The translations under genes and the position numbers were made by a program. From contig CALUOR010000001.1 in the NCBI GenBank assembly GCA_944322285.1, positions 85,549-149,548 on the forward strand: a stretch of DNA of 64,000 nt. The letters run 5' to 3'. Below the pieces are notes generated by a model. That model did no database searches and was not told the DNA's origin. It was given only the letters and a program-made list of their open reading frames with translations. This DNA is from an uncultured Bacteroides sp. (GTDB lineage: Bacteria > Bacteroidota > Bacteroidia > Bacteroidales > Bacteroidaceae). Below, piece by piece: positions 53,468-62,249 of the stretch (its first letter is position 1; every line of letters begins with the position of its first letter).

Positions 53468-54946
53468 TTAAAGGATGCTCTCTACCGTGGCCAGCATGCC
53501 TTTTTCCTGGATTGAGTTCAAGAAGCCGGTCACCATGTCCGTCAGGCCGGGGATGGTGTTCAGGTCGCCGTGTTCGCCCCAGATGAGGTCTTTGGCGGCC
53601 AGCACGCCTTCGGCCACCTTGCGGGTGTCGCCCGTAGCCCACAGGTCCGTCAGGAGTTGCATGATTTCGGGCGCGTCGTTCGGGGTGATGTCCGCCCCGT
53701 CTTCGCGCTTGCCGCCCTTGTAGTAGGTGATGATGGCGGCCAGGCCCAATACCAGGCCTTTGGGGAGTTCGCCCTTGCGTTCCAGGTAGGTTTTCAGGCC
53801 GGGCAGGTCGCGCGTCTGGTATTTCGGGAAGGAGTTCAGCATGATGCTTGTCACCTGATGGTCCACGTAGGGGTTGTTGAAGCGTTCCAGCACGTCGGCG
53901 GCAAACTTCCGGAGTTCGTCCATCGGGAGGTTCAAGGTCTGCATCAGTTCGTCAAATTGCACCTTGTGGATGTATTTGCCGATGACGGGATGGTTGCAGG
54001 CGTCGCGCACGATGTTCACGCCGCTCAGGTATGCCACGGGCGAGAGCACGGTGTGCGGGCCGTTGAGCAAGGTCACCTTGCGTTCGTGGTACGGGGCCTC
54101 GCTCTTCACGAAGAGGACGTTCAGTCCGGCCTTGTCGGCGGGGAACTCGGCGGCCAGCTGGTCGAGCGGGAGGTTCTCGGCGGCTTCGATGACCCAGAGG
54201 TGGAAGATTTCGGCCTGCACCACGAGATTGTCGGCATAGCATATCTTCTTCTGGATGTCGGCTATTTCCTTACGGGGGAAGCCCGGCACGATGCGGTCTA
54301 CCAGCGTGGCGCATACGTAGCACGAGTTTGTAAACCACTCCTTAAAGCCTTCATAGTCGGTCCCGAAGTCTTCTTTCCAGAGTTCGATGTACTGGTAGAT
54401 GCACTCCTTCAGGTGGTGTCCGTTGAGGAAGATCAGCTCGCAGGGCATGATGATAAGGCCTTTCTTGGGGTCGCCTCCGAAGGTGACGTAACGCCGGTAG
54501 AGCAATTGGGTCAGTTTGCCCGGATAGGAAGAGGCGGGGGCGTCCGCCAGCTTGCAGGCGGGGTCGAAGGCGATGCCTGCCTCCGTGGTGTTGGAGATGA
54601 CGAAGCGGATGTCCGGCTGGTCGGCCAGGGCTATGAAGGCGGCGTTTTGCGTATAGGGATTCAGGGCGCGGCTGATGCAGTCGATGCGGGTGAGCGTGTT
54701 CACGGCTTCTCCGTCCAGGCGTCCTTGCAGGTTGACGTGGTAGAGGCAATCCTGTCCGTTGAGCCAGTCCGCCATGCCTTTCTCGATGGGTTGCACTACG
54801 ACCACGCTGCTGTTGAAGTCTGTCTTCTGGTTCATGTTATAGACTATCCAGTCTACGAACGCGCGCAGGAAGTTGCCTTCGCCAAACTGGATGATTCTCT
54901 CCGGCGCCACCGATTTGGGAGCCGTCAATTTGTTCAATGCTTTCAT
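53468..54946 (-). CDS. uxaB: tagaturonate reductase (altronate oxidoreductase)
   Basis: Start chosen at the ATG at 54946 (MKALNKLTAPKSV), giving 492 residues, near the usual length; a longer open frame upstream is poor sequence. Mannitol-dehydrogenase superfamily with the NAD-binding ERIIQFGEGNFLRAFVDW at about residues 15-32 and a later LFVKSEAPYHERKVTLLNGPHT with the catalytic lysine region. It reduces D-tagaturonate to D-altronate in galacturonate breakdown, downstream of uxaC. It lies 38 bp after the regulator gene and is probably co-transcribed with it. Confidence 0.9.
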   Translation of the reverse strand: MKALNKLTAPKSVAPERIIQFGEGNFLRAFVDWIVYNMNQKTDFNSSVVVVQPIEKGMADWLNGQDCLYHVNLQGRLDGEAVNTLTRIDCISRALNPYTQNAAFIALADQPDIRFVISNTTEAGIAFDPACKLADAPASSYPGKLTQLLYRRYVTFGGDPKKGLIIMPCELIFLNGHHLKECIYQYIELWKEDFGTDYEGFKEWFTNSCYVCATLVDRIVPGFPRKEIADIQKKICYADNLVVQAEIFHLWVIEAAENLPLDQLAAEFPADKAGLNVLFVKSEAPYHERKVTLLNGPHTVLSPVAYLSGVNIVRDACNHPVIGKYIHKVQFDELMQTLNLPMDELRKFAADVLERFNNPYVDHQVTSIMLNSFPKYQTRDLPGLKTYLERKGELPKGLVLGLAAIITYYKGGKREDGADITPNDAPEIMQLLTDLWATGDTRKVAEGVLAAKDLIWGEHGDLNTIPGLTDMVTGFLNSIQEKGMLATVESIL

Positions 54947-54984
54947 GTTCGAATAATGTTTAAAATGTTTATTATTTTTTTGTT

Positions 54985-56046
54985 TCACTCCATTTCAAAA
55001 TAGAAGTCGATGTTGTCCTTTATCAGGATGTCTATCGGCATGTACTTCACCGGCTCCACGGGACGCTTGAACACCACATGCGAGCTCAGGGCCTTCACCC
55101 CCAGGTAGCCCTGCATGGCGGGGCGTTGCCCGATGAGGTAGCTCGCTTCCCCGCTCTTCAGGCGTTCCACGTTTCTCCTCAGCAGGTCGTAGCCCACGAG
55201 CCCTTTCATCCTCCGCCCCGCCATGTGCAGGTAGTCGGCCACTTGGTAGACGCGCGAGTTGAACACTACGCCCAGCCCGGCGCGCGGGTGTTCCCCGAAG
55301 AAGCGGTCCAGCGTCTCCCGGTTGGCCTCCGCGTTTTCCTTGTCCAGCACCACGTCGTGTATCGCGGGCGTCTCCCGGTGTTCGGACAGGTAGCGCATGA
55401 ATCCCTCCAGGCGGCGTTGCATCTGTATCTCGGCGGGATTATCCTTCTTGTTGTTGAGGAAGAGCGCCAGTTCGTCCCCCTCCGCGTAATGGTTCATCAG
55501 GATTTTGGCCGCCATGTACCCGCTCGTGCGCGAGTCTTGCCCGATGTAGCACAGGGCGTGCGTCCGCTCCACGTTGAAGTCCACGAACGTGTAGGGAATC
55601 TGCCGCTCCTCCAGGAGGAGGGCTGTCCGGCGCGTCTCGTCCGCGAAGTTGGGGGCTATGAGCGCCCCGTCCACGTCTCCTTCCGCCAGCCGTCCGCAAG
55701 CCTCGCGGTAGGAGGCCTCGTCGGAGTGGTTGTAGTACAGGTAGCTTAGCGAGACGTTGAAGGGCTTCAGTTCCCGCTCGGCGCGCTCCACGCCTTCTGC
55801 CACCGAGTGCCAGTAGCCGTGCTCCTTATAATAAGGTATAAGGCAGGCGAAGCGGTAATGCTTCTTGCGCGCCAGGCCGATGGCGAACATGTTGGGCTGG
55901 TAGTTTATCTCGTCCAGCACGCGGCGCACTTTCTCCAGGCTGGAGGGCGACACGTCCCCCCGGTCGTGCAGCACGCGGTCCACGGTGCCGGCCGATACCC
56001 CGGCCATGCGCGCGATGTCTTTGATGGTATAGTCCTTGTTCCCCAA
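54985..56046 (-). CDS. LacI family regulator of hexuronate use
   Basis: 353 residues. The N-terminal LacI-type helix-turn-helix and hinge are clear: YTIKDIARMAGVSAGTVDRV and INYQPNMFAIGLARKK. The ligand-binding part is of the sugar-binding type 1 family (FACLIPYYKEHGYWHSVAEG; GLVGYDLLRRNVERLKSG). The sequence SAGTVDRVLHDRG is typical of Bacteroidetes LacI members. The gene lies between uxaB and divergent uxaC, so it probably controls both; the inducer would be an uronate or derived acid. Confidence 0.88.
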   Translation of the reverse strand: MGNKDYTIKDIARMAGVSAGTVDRVLHDRGDVSPSSLEKVRRVLDEINYQPNMFAIGLARKKHYRFACLIPYYKEHGYWHSVAEGVERAERELKPFNVSLSYLYYNHSDEASYREACGRLAEGDVDGALIAPNFADETRRTALLLEERQIPYTFVDFNVERTHALCYIGQDSRTSGYMAAKILMNHYAEGDELALFLNNKKDNPAEIQMQRRLEGFMRYLSEHRETPAIHDVVLDKENAEANRETLDRFFGEHPRAGLGVVFNSRVYQVADYLHMAGRRMKGLVGYDLLRRNVERLKSGEASYLIGQRPAMQGYLGVKALSSHVVFKRPVEPVKYMPIDILIKDNIDFYFEME

Positions 56047-56072
56047 AACTTAAATATTATAAATATTTTCCG

Positions 56073-56119
56073 CAAAGATACGAAATATTTTGTTTCTCCA
56101 AGTAAAATATCTACTTTTG
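56073..56119. promoter_or_regulatory. overlapping divergent promoters of the lacI-type gene and uxaC
   Basis: Plus strand: TTTG (56089-56092), 19-bp spacer, TACTTTTG (56112-56119). Minus strand: TTG (plus 56099-56101), 18-bp spacer, TATCTTTG (plus CAAAGATA 56073-56080). The two promoters interleave, and AAATATTATAAATATTTT at 56052-56069 offers a symmetrical operator candidate. Confidence 0.7.
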
Positions 56120-56147
56120 TGTTCGATAACGGTTAATAAATATAAAA

Positions 56148-56225
56148 ATGAAAAGACCGGCTATTCGCTTTACTTTCAAGCAGGTAAAGCCTTGCGGAGG
56201 ACATTGGAACATTTTATATACTTAA
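56148..56225 (+). CDS. possible 25-codon leader reading frame before uxaC
   Basis: ATG at 56148 (after an A-rich tract, as is usual in this group) and TAA at 56223 encode 25 residues beginning MKRPAIRFTFKQVKPC. It lies within the predicted uxaC leader. No homologue is recognised; it may be chance. Confidence 0.2.
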   Translation: MKRPAIRFTFKQVKPCGGHWNILYT

Positions 56226-56238
56226 ACACACATTTGTT

Positions 56239-57645
56239 ATGAAAAATTTTATGGATGAAAACTTCCTGTTGCAGACGGAGACCGCGCAGAAGTTGTATCA
56301 TGAACATGCGGCCAAGATGCCGATTATAGACTATCATTGCCACCTGATTCCGAAGATGGTGGCCGACGATTACCAGTTTCGCTCGCTGACCGAAATCTGG
56401 CTGGGGGGCGACCACTACAAATGGCGCGCCATGCGCACCAACGGCGTGGACGAACGCTACTGCACGGGCACGGACACCACGGACTGGGAGAAGTTTGAGA
56501 AGTGGGCCGAGACCGTGCCCTACACCATGCGCAATCCCCTTTACCACTGGACGCACCTGGAGCTGAAAACCGCCTTCGGCATCACCAAGACGCTCAATCC
56601 GCAGACCGCCCGCGAGATTTACGACGAGTGCAACGAGAAGCTCCGCCAGCCCGAATACTCCGCACGGGGCATGATGCGCCGCTATCACGTGGAGACCGTA
56701 TGCACCACGGACGACCCCGTGGACTCCCTGGAGTATCACATCAAGACGCGCGAGAGCGGCTTCGAAATCAAGATGCTCCCCGCCTGGCGCCCGGACAAGG
56801 CCATGGCCGTAGAAGTGCCCGCCGACTTCCGCGCCTACGTGGAGAAACTCTCCGAAGTGAGCGGCGTCGCCATATCCGGCTTCGACGACATGATAACCGC
56901 CCTGCGCAAGCGTCATGACTTCTTTGCCGAGCAAGGATGCCGCCTCTCCGACCACGGCATCGAGGAATTCTACGCCGAGGACTATACCGACGCCGAAATC
57001 GGCGCCATCTTCAACAAGGTGTACGGAGGCAAGGAGCTGACGCAGGAGGAAATCCTGAAGTTCAAGTCGGCCATGCTCGTCATCTTCGCCGAGATGGACT
57101 GGGAGAAGGGCTGGGCGCAGCAATACCACTACGGCGCCATCCGCAACAACAACACCAAGATGTTCAAGCTCCTGGGTCCCGACACGGGCTTCGACTCCAT
57201 CGGCGAGTTTGCCACCGCCAAGAAGATGGCCAAGTTCCTCGACCGCCTGAACACCGAGGGCAAGCTGACCAAGACCATCCTCTACAACCTCAATCCCTGC
57301 GCCAACGAAGTCATAGCCACCATGTTGGGCAACTTCCAGGACGGCACCTGTCCCGGCAAAATCCAGTTCGGCTCCGGCTGGTGGTTCCTCGACCAGAAGG
57401 ACGGCATGGAGAAGCAGATGAACGCCCTCTCCCTGCTGGGCTTGCTGAGCCGCTTCGTGGGCATGCTCACCGACTCACGCTCGTTCCTCTCCTACCCGCG
57501 CCACGAGTACTTCCGCCGCACGCTGTGCAACCTCGTGGGACGCGACGTGGAGAACGGAGAGATTCCCGCCAGCGAGATGGCGCGCGTCAACCAGATGATT
57601 GAGGACATCTGCTACAACAACGCGAAGAATTATTTTAACTTCTGA
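56239..57645 (+). CDS. uxaC: glucuronate isomerase (uronate isomerase)
   Basis: 468 residues, the usual size. Converts D-glucuronate to fructuronate and D-galacturonate to tagaturonate. The amidohydrolase-like barrel begins with PIIDYHCHLIPKMVADDYQF (metal-site histidines), has TLNPQTAREIYDECN and CTTDDPVDSLEYH in the middle, and closes with SRSFLSYPRHEYFRRTLCNLVG. Its gene is divergent from the regulator and uxaB gene, forming a compact uronate locus without uxaA or uxuAB in the window. A bidirectional terminator follows. Confidence 0.95.
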   Translation: MKNFMDENFLLQTETAQKLYHEHAAKMPIIDYHCHLIPKMVADDYQFRSLTEIWLGGDHYKWRAMRTNGVDERYCTGTDTTDWEKFEKWAETVPYTMRNPLYHWTHLELKTAFGITKTLNPQTAREIYDECNEKLRQPEYSARGMMRRYHVETVCTTDDPVDSLEYHIKTRESGFEIKMLPAWRPDKAMAVEVPADFRAYVEKLSEVSGVAISGFDDMITALRKRHDFFAEQGCRLSDHGIEEFYAEDYTDAEIGAIFNKVYGGKELTQEEILKFKSAMLVIFAEMDWEKGWAQQYHYGAIRNNNTKMFKLLGPDTGFDSIGEFATAKKMAKFLDRLNTEGKLTKTILYNLNPCANEVIATMLGNFQDGTCPGKIQFGSGWWFLDQKDGMEKQMNALSLLGLLSRFVGMLTDSRSFLSYPRHEYFRRTLCNLVGRDVENGEIPASEMARVNQMIEDICYNNAKNYFNF

Positions 57646-57676
57646 CAAGCGAAGTCGAGCCGTACTTCTCTATAAA

Positions 57677-57736
57677 AACACAGATTGTCCGGAGAGGATA
57701 AAACTCTTTTTGAGCTCCCACCAGACAATCTGTGTT
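57677..57736. terminator. bidirectional terminator of uxaC and trmN6
   Basis: AACACAGATTGTC (57677-57689) and GACAATCTGTGTT (57724-57736) form a perfect 13-bp stem; T-rich tracts follow on both strands. Confidence 0.85.
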
Positions 57737-57749
57737 CATATTTTTATAT

Positions 57750-58457
57750 CTAAAAATTCAAATAGAAGTCCCGCGTCAGCTCCTTGTATTCCTGCGTGTA
57801 CGATCCGTCGGGAGTATGGATGTAGATTGCGTCTTCCTGAAGCGGACAGAGCTTCAATCCAAAAGTTATCAACACCCGGCGCGAGGGCTTTCCTTCCTTC
57901 GTATATATCCGCGTGCGGCGTTCGGGATAGAGTTCATGCGCCCATGCCGCGTCTTCGGCCAGCCCGGCCATTTCGGAAGGCACGATAACGCTCACCTTCC
58001 CTTCCCCGGCCAAAAGTTCGCGGGAATGACGGAACAGAGAAATATAGTTCAAGCCTCCGCCATGGCGCGCCAGGCTGCGTTGCTCGTCAGGGCACTTGAG
58101 GGCATTCACAAAATAAGGCGGGTTGGACACTATCAGGTCGAACCTCGCGTCCGGACGGAAGTCCATGAAATCCGTGCGGATTACGTCCACGCGCTCCCGC
58201 CAAGGAGAAGCGTTGATATTTTCTTGGGCTTGCATAGCCGCGTCTGCATCTATTTCCACGGCCGTTACATGCGCAAGTGCATTTCGCTGGGCTATCTGAA
58301 GGGCTATTAATCCCGTGCCCGTGCCCACATCGAGCACCCGCACGGCTTGCTCCACCGGTGCCCAAGCGCCCAAAAGCACCCCATCGGTGCTCACCTTCAT
58401 GGCGCATCTGTCATGATGAATGGTAAATTGTTTGAACGTAAACGAAGTATGGGACAT
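57750..58457 (-). CDS. trmN6: tRNA1(Val) A37 N6-methyltransferase TrmN6
   Basis: 235 residues, class I methyltransferase. The SAM site VLDVGTGTGLIALQIAQ lies at about residues 40-56 and the catalytic NPPY motif at about 110 (LIVSNPPYF). The family N-terminus FTFKQFTIHHDRCAMKVSTDGVLLGAW is intact. It methylates adenine 37 next to the valine anticodon in proteobacteria; assignment in this group is by family. It converges on uxaC across the shared terminator. Confidence 0.88.
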   Translation of the reverse strand: MSHTSFTFKQFTIHHDRCAMKVSTDGVLLGAWAPVEQAVRVLDVGTGTGLIALQIAQRNALAHVTAVEIDADAAMQAQENINASPWRERVDVIRTDFMDFRPDARFDLIVSNPPYFVNALKCPDEQRSLARHGGGLNYISLFRHSRELLAGEGKVSVIVPSEMAGLAEDAAWAHELYPERRTRIYTKEGKPSRRVLITFGLKLCPLQEDAIYIHTPDGSYTQEYKELTRDFYLNF

Positions 58458-58574
58458 GAGAGACTTTTTTTTCAGACCACAAAAATAATGAAAGCCGCCC
58501 TAAGAAAACGCACAAAAGCGCGATATTTTTGTCTTTTTAAAGAATCAGAATTTAATATATACGAAGAAATAACG

Positions 58575-58613
58575 TAACTTTGCGCCTGCTTTATGAGCTC
58601 TACCGTTAGAGCT
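58575..58613 (+). promoter_or_regulatory. lon operon -7 box and leader hairpin
   Basis: TAACTTTG (58575-58582) fits the consensus; the region 19-21 bp upstream is AT-rich without TTTG. The leader folds into AGCTCTA-CCGT-TAGAGCT (about 58596-58613), 20 nt before the start codon. Confidence 0.5.
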
Positions 58614-58632
58614 TGCTATAAAACCTATCAAA

Positions 58633-61122
58633 ATGAAGAAAAGATTTTATATGAGTGATGAGGAGACGCATGAAAACAATTCGTTTTCAGTGATTGCTGA
58701 CTTTGAAGGAGACGAGGAGCAGCTGATGAATGTCAAAGTGGACGATGTGCTGCCCGTGCTTCCACTACGCAACATGGTGCTGTTCCCTGGCGTATTCATG
58801 CCGGTGTCCATCGGGCGAAGGTCTTCTCTCAGATTAATCCGCGAAGCCAACAGAAATAATTCATATATTGCCGTCGTGTGCCAGAAAGCCATGGAGACCG
58901 AGCAGCCCTCCTTCGACGACCTGCACCGCATAGGCTCTGTAGCCCGTATCGTGCGCATATTGGAAATGCCGGATCAGACTACGACCGTCATCTTGCAAGG
59001 AAGCAGACGAATGCTGCTTGAAGAGATAGTAGAGACTGACCCCTATCTGCAAGGACGCATCAGGCTCCTTGACGAGGAAATGCCAGACGACAATGACAAT
59101 GAGTTCAGAGCCGCCGTAGAAGCATGCAAGGACGTTGCCGTGCGTTACATACGCGCATCGGAGACCATGCCACCCGACTCGGCCTTCGCCATCCGCAACA
59201 TCCTCAACCCGATGTTTATGATAAACTTCATCTGTTCCAACCTGCCCTTCAGGAAGGATGAAAAGATAGAATTGCTCAACATCGCCTCCCTGCGCGAACG
59301 TACCTATCGTCTTTTGGAAAAGTTGAATAGGGAGTTGCAGCTGGCCGAGATTAAGGAGTCCATTCAGATGCGCACACGCGAGGACATCGACCAGCAACAA
59401 CGCGAATACTTCCTGCAACAACAAATGAAGACCATCCAAAACGAACTGGGCGGAAACTCGCAAGAACAGGAAATAAAGGAGATGCGCAAACGGGCCGGAA
59501 AGGTGAAATGGAGCGAGGAAGTGAAGGCCACCTTCCTGAAAGAAGTGGATAAACTGGAACGCATACAACCCCAATCGCCCGACTATAGTGTGCAGTTGAA
59601 CTATCTGGAAACTATGCTGGCTCTGCCTTGGGGCATCTACACTGCGGATAACCTTAACCTGAAAAACGCGGAAAAAATATTAAATAAAGACCATTACGGG
59701 CTGGAGAAGGTCAAAGAGCGCATCCTCGAGCACTTGGCCGTGCTGAAGCTGAAGGGAGACATGAAATCGCCCATCATCTGCCTCTACGGCCCACCGGGCG
59801 TGGGAAAAACATCGCTGGGACGCTCTATCGCCTCGGCCTTAAAGCGCAAATACGTACGTATGTCCCTGGGAGGTGTGCACGACGAGGCCGAAATACGTGG
59901 ACACCGGCGCACCTACATCGGAGCCATGCCCGGACGCATCATCAAAAACCTGCAGAAGGCAGGCTCGTCCAATCCCGTCTTCATCCTTGACGAGATTGAC
60001 AAGGTGAATTCCGATCGGCAGGGAGACCCCTCGTCGGCCTTGCTCGAAGTGCTGGACCCCGAACAGAACACAACTTTCCACGACAATTATCTGGATGTGG
60101 ATTACGACCTGTCCAAGGTGATGTTCATCGCTACGGCCAACAACCTGAACACCATCCCCGGCCCCCTGCTCGACCGCATGGAGCTGATAGAGCTGAGCGG
60201 ATACATCACGGAGGAGAAGATTGAAATAGCCCGCCGGCACCTCGTGCCGAAGGAGTTGGAAAACAACGGCCTGAAGAAGAACGACGTGAAGTTCAGCAAA
60301 GCGGCACTGGAAGCCATTATAGAGAATTACACGCGCGAGAGCGGCGTGCGCGAACTGGAGAAGAAAATAGGGAAAGTGCTCCGCAAGATAGCTCGACAAT
60401 ATGCCACGGACGGTTACCTGGAAAAGACTGAGATAAAGCCCAACGATTTATATGCTTACCTGGGAGCCGTGGAATACACCCGCGACAAGTATCAGGGCAA
60501 CGACTACGCGGGCGTGGTCACCGGGCTGGCATGGACGGCCGTGGGCGGAGAAATCCTCTTCGTGGAGACCAGCCTGAGCCGGGGCAAGGGCGGACGCTTG
60601 ACCCTGACGGGAAATTTGGGCGATGTCATGAAGGAATCGGCCATGCTGGCGTTGGAATACGTCAAGGCGCACGCCTCCATGTTCGACCTCTCCGAAGACA
60701 TCTTCGAGAACTGGAACGTACACATCCACGTGCCCGAAGGAGCCATCCCAAAGGACGGACCCTCGGCAGGCATTACTATGGTCACCTCGCTGGCATCGGC
60801 CTTCACCCAACGCAAGGTGAAAGCAAACTTGGCCATGACGGGCGAAATTACCCTGCGCGGAAAGGTGCTTCCCGTGGGCGGCATCAAGGAGAAGATACTG
60901 GCAGCCAAACGTGCCGGCATCAAGGAAATCATCCTCTGCGAAGAGAACCGGAAGAACATTGAGGAAATACAGGACATCTACCTGAAAGGGCTGACCTTCC
61001 ATTATGTGAAGGACGTGAAGGAGGTACTGGCACTGGCGCTAACCGACGAGAAGGTAGCCGAACCCATTGACCTCACCGTAAAGAAAGAAACAACCGACAA
61101 GCAGAAAGAGGACAAAGCATGA
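58633..61122 (+). CDS. lon: ATP-dependent Lon protease
   Basis: 829 residues. The LON substrate-binding domain (about 35-235) has LPLRNMVLFPGVFMPVSIGR. A coiled-coil segment with ILQQQMKTIQNELG follows, then the AAA+ module with Walker A GPPGVGKTS and VFILDEIDK. The C-terminal Ser-Lys protease domain has the nucleophile in PKDGPSAG and the lysine in the following GKVLPVGGIKEK. Degrades misfolded and regulatory proteins. The first ATG (MKKRFYM) may not be the true start, since another follows six codons later. It is first in a tightly spaced operon with tgt and an LptF/G-like gene, each joined by ATGA overlaps. Confidence 0.96.
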   Translation: MKKRFYMSDEETHENNSFSVIADFEGDEEQLMNVKVDDVLPVLPLRNMVLFPGVFMPVSIGRRSSLRLIREANRNNSYIAVVCQKAMETEQPSFDDLHRIGSVARIVRILEMPDQTTTVILQGSRRMLLEEIVETDPYLQGRIRLLDEEMPDDNDNEFRAAVEACKDVAVRYIRASETMPPDSAFAIRNILNPMFMINFICSNLPFRKDEKIELLNIASLRERTYRLLEKLNRELQLAEIKESIQMRTREDIDQQQREYFLQQQMKTIQNELGGNSQEQEIKEMRKRAGKVKWSEEVKATFLKEVDKLERIQPQSPDYSVQLNYLETMLALPWGIYTADNLNLKNAEKILNKDHYGLEKVKERILEHLAVLKLKGDMKSPIICLYGPPGVGKTSLGRSIASALKRKYVRMSLGGVHDEAEIRGHRRTYIGAMPGRIIKNLQKAGSSNPVFILDEIDKVNSDRQGDPSSALLEVLDPEQNTTFHDNYLDVDYDLSKVMFIATANNLNTIPGPLLDRMELIELSGYITEEKIEIARRHLVPKELENNGLKKNDVKFSKAALEAIIENYTRESGVRELEKKIGKVLRKIARQYATDGYLEKTEIKPNDLYAYLGAVEYTRDKYQGNDYAGVVTGLAWTAVGGEILFVETSLSRGKGGRLTLTGNLGDVMKESAMLALEYVKAHASMFDLSEDIFENWNVHIHVPEGAIPKDGPSAGITMVTSLASAFTQRKVKANLAMTGEITLRGKVLPVGGIKEKILAAKRAGIKEIILCEENRKNIEEIQDIYLKGLTFHYVKDVKEVLALALTDEKVAEPIDLTVKKETTDKQKEDKA

Positions 61123-62249
61123 AGTTCCAGTTACAATATACGGATAGCAAGACCAATGCCCGCGCAGGCCTGATAACCACTGACCACGGGCAGATAGAAA
61201 CCCCCATTTTCATGCCCGTTGGTACCGTAGGCTCCGTCAAGGCCGTACACCTGACCGAGCTGAAGGACGACATCAAGGCGCAAATTATCCTGGGCAACAC
61301 CTACCACCTCTACCTGCGCCCCGGGCTGGACGTGCTGGAGAAAGCCGGAGGCCTGCACAAATTCAACGGATTCGACCGTCCCATCCTGACCGATAGCGGA
61401 GGCTTTCAGGTGTTTTCGCTCTCTGGCATCCGCAAGTTGCGCGAGGAGGGAGCCGAGTTCCGCTCACACATTGACGGGAGCAAGCATTTCTTCACCCCCG
61501 AACGGGTGATGGACATCGAGCGCAGCATTGGGGCGGACATCATGATGGCTTTCGACGAATGCACGCCGGGCGATGCGGACTATGACTATGCCCGCACGTC
61601 CATGGAGCTGACTCACCGGTGGCTGGACCGTTGCGTGGCACGCTTCAAGGAGACCGAGCCTAAATACGGCTACCACCAATCGCTCTTCCCCATTGTGCAA
61701 GGATGCGTTTACCGCGACCTGCGCGCCCGCTCGGCGGAGTACATCGCCTCAAAAGACGCTGAAGGAAACGCTATCGGAGGATTGGCCGTGGGCGAACCCG
61801 TAGAGAAGATGTATGAGATGATAGAACTGGTGAACGGTATCCTTCCGGTGGACAAACCCCGCTACCTGATGGGCGTTGGCACCCCGGTGAACATCTTGGA
61901 AGGCATCGAGCGGGGCGTGGACATGTTCGATTGTGTCATGCCCACCCGCAACGGGCGCAATGGGATGCTCTTCACCAAGCAGGGCATTATGAACATGCGC
62001 AACAAGAAGTGGGAGGCCGACTTCTCCCCCATCGAACCGGACGGAGCCTCTTACGTGGATACCCTCTACAGCAAAGCCTACCTGCGCCACCTCTTCCACG
62101 CCCAAGAGCTGCTGGCCATGCAGATAGCCTCTATTCATAACCTGGCTTTCTACCTATGGCTTGCCGGGGAAGCCCGCAAGCACATCATTGCCGGCGACTT
62201 CGCCACCTGGAAACCTAAGATGGTCGAACAAGTATCTACCCGATTATGA
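61119..62249 (+). CDS. tgt: tRNA-guanine transglycosylase
   Basis: 376 residues; exchanges guanine 34 for the queuine precursor preQ1 in GU(N) anticodons. Catalytic elements are present: Asp92 in LTDSGGFQVFSL, Gly- and Asp-rich VGEPVEKMYEM, and the nucleophile Asp271 in DMFDCVMPTRNGRNG. The usual zinc ligands are not: where bacterial TGTs have a CxCxxC stretch in the segment after residue 305, this protein has DGASYVDT (308-315), with no cysteine; only the histidine of the IHNLAFYL segment (His340) remains. This may be a lineage trait. The gene overlaps lon by four bases and the next gene by four. Confidence 0.92.
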   Translation: MKFQLQYTDSKTNARAGLITTDHGQIETPIFMPVGTVGSVKAVHLTELKDDIKAQIILGNTYHLYLRPGLDVLEKAGGLHKFNGFDRPILTDSGGFQVFSLSGIRKLREEGAEFRSHIDGSKHFFTPERVMDIERSIGADIMMAFDECTPGDADYDYARTSMELTHRWLDRCVARFKETEPKYGYHQSLFPIVQGCVYRDLRARSAEYIASKDAEGNAIGGLAVGEPVEKMYEMIELVNGILPVDKPRYLMGVGTPVNILEGIERGVDMFDCVMPTRNGRNGMLFTKQGIMNMRNKKWEADFSPIEPDGASYVDTLYSKAYLRHLFHAQELLAMQIASIHNLAFYLWLAGEARKHIIAGDFATWKPKMVEQVSTRL

